DNA of 10,547 nt from JACQXM01 sp964569425 (GTDB lineage Bacteria; Planctomycetota; Phycisphaerae; UBA1845): positions 1-10,547 of the forward strand of contig CAZMVD010000139.1 of assembly GCA_964569425.1 (NCBI GenBank), written 5' to 3'. Each line of letters begins with the position of its first letter. Positions within the stretch are counted from its first letter, which is position 1. A program made the position numbers and the translations under genes. This document shows positions 7,573 to 10,547 of the stretch, one piece after another. The notes below the pieces were generated by a model that was given only the letters and a program-made list of their open reading frames with translations, made no database searches and had not been told where the DNA came from.

Positions 7573-7579
7573 CCTCCTT
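7573..7579 (-). promoter_or_regulatory. Strong Shine-Dalgarno deciding the DUF423 start
   Basis: AAGGAGG on the minus strand is a full anti-16S match. It touches the ATG at 7572 with no spacer, but lies 6 nt before the in-frame GTG at 7564-7566. Usual spacing is about 5-9 nt, so the GTG is preferred as the start. Confidence 0.6.
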
Positions 7580-7894
7580 CGAGCAGGCGGCCCCGGACTC
7601 GGTGACCTCCGTTCCAGGGCTCGATGATCGGGTACCCGGCGCAGGATGCAAGTCCCGGAAACCAAACCCGCCAACGATGGCCCTGCCGCGACGGGGGCCC
7701 AGATTCCGCGGCGCGCAGGGATATGGAGGCCGGTGCGGAGATACGGGAACATTCGCGACTGTCCGATAGTCCTAGAAGGCAGACGCACGGGCGAGGGTGC
7801 GAAAGGGACGCATCGGTCCGCGTCGTGACAACGAGAACAACCGCCGGTGGTCCCCCCTTGGCAAAGGGGGCGGGCCGGGGAACGTGGGATCAAG
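7580..7894. other. Divergent intergenic region between the DUF423 and transglutaminase-like genes
   Basis: About 315 bp must hold the promoters of both the minus-strand gat operon and the plus-strand transglutaminase-like gene. No clear -35/-10 pair was found on either strand. Two structured elements are visible: an imperfect dyad GACTGTCCGATAGTC at 7757-7771 (7-bp arms with one G-T mismatch), which could be an operator, and a G/C hairpin at 7853-7870. The open frames crossing the region look like shadow frames. Confidence 0.5.
7853..7870 (+). repeat. Perfect stem-loop just upstream of the transglutaminase-like gene
   Basis: CCCCCTTGGCAAAGGGGG forms a perfect 7-bp stem with a GGCA tetraloop, ending 24 nt before the proposed ATG at 7895. 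No T-run follows, so it is not a typical intrinsic terminator. It could act in the 5' leader of the transglutaminase-like mRNA. It also resembles the short C5/G5 palindromic repeats found in many copies in some bacterial genomes, but copy number cannot be judged from one window. Confidence 0.45.
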
Positions 7895-8761
7895 ATGACC
7901 AAGCGCGACGGGTATCGGCGGTACACGCGGATCGCGCTGATGGTCGTGGCACTGATGTGCGGCGCCGGGTCGGTGGTGTGCCTTGTCAACTTTCGAATCG
8001 ACGGAGCGGAACTGCGCCGCGCAGCGCAAGAAGTGACGGCCGGCGCCACGAGTGATTCAGATCGGGTGCTGCTGCTGCTGGACTGGGTCTGGCGGCGCGG
8101 CGGAACGGCGCGCAATGAAGATTATTTTCTTTTTCCCGCGCAACGGGCCACGCCCCGGCAGGTGATGGCGAAAGGCGGCGACTGCGCGGACAAGTCGCGA
8201 CTGCTTTGTGCATTGCTGCGCGAGATCGGCCTCAGCGCCTCGCCCGCGTTGTGTTTCGATGCGCGCAGCGGAACGCCGGCCCACACCATCATGGAAGCGC
8301 GGCTGAACGATGGCAGCTTGATGGCCGTGGACCCGGCGTTCAACCTCTATTTTCCGCGGGAAGCCGGCGAAGGTTTCTACGGGCTGCTCGACCTGCGGCG
8401 AGATCGTGGCATTGTCGATCGCCGGGTGGCCTCGCTGCTGAGACAGGGACATCGCGGTAACGATGTGTATTACCTGCGTTCCTCCGCGGATTACGGCACG
8501 GCGCGGACCATGAACTGGGAGCGCAATGTGGTAACGCGCGCCGTCTTTCCATTCTTGAAGTTGATCTGGGGTAACGAGGCATACCGCCTGCCGCGCCCGG
8601 TGCTGCTGGAGGAACCGCAGTGGAATCTCGCGCTACTGGCACTGGCTGGCGCACTCGCCGCGGGGCTTGGGGCGTGGCGCGTGTCGTCAGCCTTTCGGCA
8701 GCGTGACACCGCGCCACGAGCAGCCTGTGAATCGCCGTCGCCCGCCGTTACAGCAGCGTGA
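7895..8761 (+). CDS. Membrane-anchored transglutaminase-like protein
   Basis: This 288-aa protein has a transglutaminase-like (papain-fold) core between two probable membrane segments. The first helix is about residues 12-32 (IALMVVALMCGAGSVVCLV) and the second about 244-262 (NLALLALAGALAAGLGAW). The Cys-His-Asp triad is complete and correctly ordered: Cys97 in KGGDCADKSRLLCALLREIG, His130 in PAHTIMEA and Asp146 in MAVDPAFNLYF. The core probably lies outside the cytoplasmic membrane and could act as a peptidase, amidase or cross-linking enzyme. Relatives are often found near polysaccharide or envelope genes, but no such neighbour is visible here. ATG 7895 was chosen over GTG 7847 because the latter lies next to the hairpin and adds a non-conserved tail. 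The last 14 bp overlap the convergent AAA+ ATPase gene. The substrate is unknown. Confidence 0.75.
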   Translation: MTKRDGYRRYTRIALMVVALMCGAGSVVCLVNFRIDGAELRRAAQEVTAGATSDSDRVLLLLDWVWRRGGTARNEDYFLFPAQRATPRQVMAKGGDCADKSRLLCALLREIGLSASPALCFDARSGTPAHTIMEARLNDGSLMAVDPAFNLYFPREAGEGFYGLLDLRRDRGIVDRRVASLLRQGHRGNDVYYLRSSADYGTARTMNWERNVVTRAVFPFLKLIWGNEAYRLPRPVLLEEPQWNLALLALAGALAAGLGAWRVSSAFRQRDTAPRAACESPSPAVTAA

Positions 8762-10166
8762 AATAGTTTCCGCATGCGAAATCCAGCGTATCCGGCGTCA
8801 TTTCGGGCGTCGTTCCGCGGTACTTGCCCTGGTTGACGATCTGCAGCAGCAGATCACGCGGGTGGCAACAGCGGAACGAGCGTTCCACTTCGCGGTAGTG
8901 CTTCTGAATGAGATGGTCGACGGCCGCCTCGTTGTAGGGCACGCCGAATTGCGCCGCCATGAGTTTCATCAGTTCGCGAAACTCGCTCTCCGTCGGGTCA
9001 CCGATGTTAATCTTGTAGGGGATGCGGCGCAGGAACGCGTCGTCCACCAGTTCCTTCGGTTCGAGGTTCGTCGAGAAGACGATCAACTGGTCGAACGGAA
9101 CCTGGAGCTTCTTGCCGTTGTGCAGGGTGAGGTAATCAAAACGCTTCTCCAGGGGCACGATCCAGCGGTTGAGCAGTTCGATGGGGTTCATGCGCTGGCG
9201 GCCGAAGTCGTCGATCACCAACGTACCGCAGTTGCTCTTGAGCTGCATGGACGGCTCGGTGATCTTGGTGTGCGTGTTGTAGCGCAATTCCAACACATCC
9301 ATGGTGAGCTCGCCGCCCACGACGATCGTTGGCCGGCGGATCTTGATCCACCGGGGATCATGGGCGGCGCCTTTGACAATCGACGGTTTCTGAGAACCCA
9401 CGGCCTCGTGGCACTGCGGGTCATAGAATTGAATGATCTCGCCGTCCACGAAAATGGCCCGCGGAATCCAGATGTCGCTACCGAAGCACGCGGTAATGCG
9501 CTCAGCGATGCTGGTCTTGCCGTTGCCCGGGTAGCCGTAGAGAAACATGCCCTTGCCGGAGTTAATCGCCGGTCCGAGCTTGGCCAGGAGCGCCTCGTCG
9601 ATGAGCAGATCTTCAAAAGCCTTGTGCAGGGCTTGCGGGTCCGGGTGTTCGCCGGCAATCGTCTGGGCCTTGACCGACTCGACATAGGAGGTGAGAGGCA
9701 CCGGCGCCGGACCGTTGTAGGTGCACTCTTCCAGGTAGCGATTGGCGCGCTCGCGTCCGGCGTCCGTCAGCGTGTACTCGAAGTCGCCCATGGCCGCCGA
9801 GCCCTTGTACACAACGAACTGGCGATTCTTGAGATCCGTCATCTGCGCGAGCAGCGGCTTGGGGGGCACGCACAGGTCCCGGGCCATGCCACGGCAGGTA
9901 TTGGCACCGACCGCGAGCAGGTGCTTGAACACCAGCGACTCCACCAGGGCATCGGGTATGCCGCACTCCTCAAAGGTCTCGCACTCCGCAGGCAGGAATC
10001 CCTGGGATTGGGCTACGGCTTTCGCGGCGGCCACCGCAGCGGCAGGTACGGTGGACGGCTTGGGACTGGTCGACGTAATGATCTTGCCATTGGTCAGCGG
10101 GCGCACTTTCTCCAATGGATGCAGAGAATCGGTGTCGGCAAGCGTGCAGGCGTTGGCGTCGTGCAT
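8748..10166 (-). CDS. AAA+ ATPase with probable N-terminal winged-helix domain
   Basis: From ATG 10166 the protein is 472 aa. After a low-complexity Ser/Pro/Ala N-terminus, residues 65-147 look like a winged helix: helices LVESLVFKHLL and GMARDLCVPPKPLLAQMTDL, then the strand FVVYKG and wing FEYTLTDAGRERA. An AAA+ module follows, with Walker A GYPGNGKT (211-218), Walker B GTLVIDD (314-320), sensor 1 FSTN (364-367), a possible arginine finger in DAFLRRIPYKI (380-381) and a sensor-2-like CHPRD (434-438). Between Walker A and B is a long segment containing IFVDGEIIQFYDPQCHEAVG and a GGELTMDVLELRYNTH block. The overall plan suggests an ATP-dependent remodeller or regulator, but I cannot name its partner. 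The frame stays open to 10376; that extension is not family-like. A 206-bp gap, with no feature I can call, separates it from folD upstream. Confidence 0.78.
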   Translation of the reverse strand: MHDANACTLADTDSLHPLEKVRPLTNGKIITSTSPKPSTVPAAAVAAAKAVAQSQGFLPAECETFEECGIPDALVESLVFKHLLAVGANTCRGMARDLCVPPKPLLAQMTDLKNRQFVVYKGSAAMGDFEYTLTDAGRERANRYLEECTYNGPAPVPLTSYVESVKAQTIAGEHPDPQALHKAFEDLLIDEALLAKLGPAINSGKGMFLYGYPGNGKTSIAERITACFGSDIWIPRAIFVDGEIIQFYDPQCHEAVGSQKPSIVKGAAHDPRWIKIRRPTIVVGGELTMDVLELRYNTHTKITEPSMQLKSNCGTLVIDDFGRQRMNPIELLNRWIVPLEKRFDYLTLHNGKKLQVPFDQLIVFSTNLEPKELVDDAFLRRIPYKINIGDPTESEFRELMKLMAAQFGVPYNEAAVDHLIQKHYREVERSFRCCHPRDLLLQIVNQGKYRGTTPEMTPDTLDFACGNYFTLL

Positions 10167-10372
10167 GGCGATGGCGCTCGTTTCCCGGGGGAAGGGCCGA
10201 TGCCGGATCGCCGTGAAGCGGCGTCCGAGAATGGCTGCGCACGTTTCCCCCCCACCGGGCGCAGACACCGGAACTATCAGATACATCCGGGGCCGCGGCA
10301 AGTGGTGCACGAATAGGACCAGTGGCAGGCAAAAGCGGACGCGCACTATTTGCGCCGCGCAGTTCCCTGCGC

Positions 10373-10547
10373 TCAAATCGCAGGAATCCCGAGCTGCTGC
10401 ACGGCAGCAGTCACAGTCTGTGAAAGAAGCACGGCAATGGTCATCGGTCCGACACCACCGGGGACGGGCGTGATGAGGGCGGCGCGGAGCCGGGCGGCAT
10501 CGAAATCGACGTCACCGACGTTGCCTTCGTTGTAGCCGGCATCGATG
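10373..10547 (-). CDS. folD: Bifunctional methylenetetrahydrofolate dehydrogenase/cyclohydrolase FolD, C-terminal end (partial)
   Basis: Only the last 57 residues lie in the window; the 5' part is cut off by its right edge. They read GYNEGNVGDVDFDAARLR, then ITPVPGGVGPMTIAVLLSQT and end in QQLGIPAI before a TGA at 10373-10375. GDVDF followed by TPVPGGVGPMT is the diagnostic NADP-binding C-terminal signature of FolD. This enzyme interconverts 5,10-methylene-, methenyl- and 10-formyl-tetrahydrofolate in cytoplasmic one-carbon metabolism. It runs in the same direction as the AAA+ gene, 206 bp upstream of it. No clear terminator is visible after the stop, so readthrough is possible. Confidence 0.93.
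   Translation of the reverse strand, partial: IDAGYNEGNVGDVDFDAARLRAALITPVPGGVGPMTIAVLLSQTVTAAVQQLGIPAI

Noticed and set aside
7567..8115. Long N-terminal extension of the DUF423 frame
   Set aside because: It lacks family similarity, crosses the divergent intergenic region and runs into the transglutaminase-like gene on the other strand.
8667..10316. Plus-strand 549-aa open frame antisense to the AAA+ gene
   Set aside because: It is the complement of a gene with clear Walker motifs. Its translation is His/Arg/Val-rich without motifs, typical of a GC-rich shadow frame.
10167..10376. N-terminal extension of the AAA+ frame up to a TTG at 10376
   Set aside because: There is no ribosome site and no family-like sequence. 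The ATG at 10166 is simpler, though the true start remains uncertain.
10394..10410. Hairpin CTGCTGCACGGCAGCAG as a terminator
   Set aside because: It lies inside the folD coding end, before the stop codon, and no T-run follows on the minus strand.

Overview
This window is ordinary, densely packed chromosomal DNA from a GC-rich bacterium. Taxonomy can only be inferred. The Bacillus subtilis-type cytochrome b558 and flavoprotein pair, the GatCA amidotransferase genes and the style of the AAA+ ATPase and amidohydrolase fit a Planctomycetota-like genome, possibly a metagenome-assembled one, but there is no rRNA to settle this. No CRISPR array, tRNA, insertion sequence or phage gene was recognised.

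Layout. Positions 1-442 hold no convincing gene. They contain an 18-bp perfect palindrome (150-167) and a good sigma70-type promoter (351-379) facing sdhC. sdhC (cytochrome b subunit; about 443-1199) and sdhA (flavoprotein; 1260-3254) run on the plus strand and encode two subunits of succinate dehydrogenase (complex II). The sdhC start looks frameshifted at a run of five Cs. The expected iron-sulfur subunit gene sdhB does not follow sdhA.

Positions 3283-7566 hold a minus-strand operon. Its transcription order is DUF423 membrane protein, gatC, gatA, a GNAT-type acetyltransferase and an amidohydrolase/deaminase. The last three genes are linked by two 4-nt ATGA start/stop overlaps, which suggests translational coupling. 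GatC and GatA form the amidase part of the Asp-tRNA(Asn)/Glu-tRNA(Gln) amidotransferase; gatB is not in the window.

A divergent intergenic region (7567-7894) separates this operon from a plus-strand, membrane-anchored transglutaminase-like protein (7895-8761). That gene overlaps by 14 bp, tail to tail, a minus-strand AAA+ ATPase with a probable N-terminal winged helix (8748-10166). Upstream of the ATPase lies the 3' end of folD (10373-10547), cut by the window edge.

The points most worth a second look are the apparent sdhC frameshift, the missing sdhB, the coupled gatA-GNAT-deaminase cluster and the uncharacterised winged-helix AAA+ ATPase. No clearly new multi-gene system can be demonstrated from this sequence alone.
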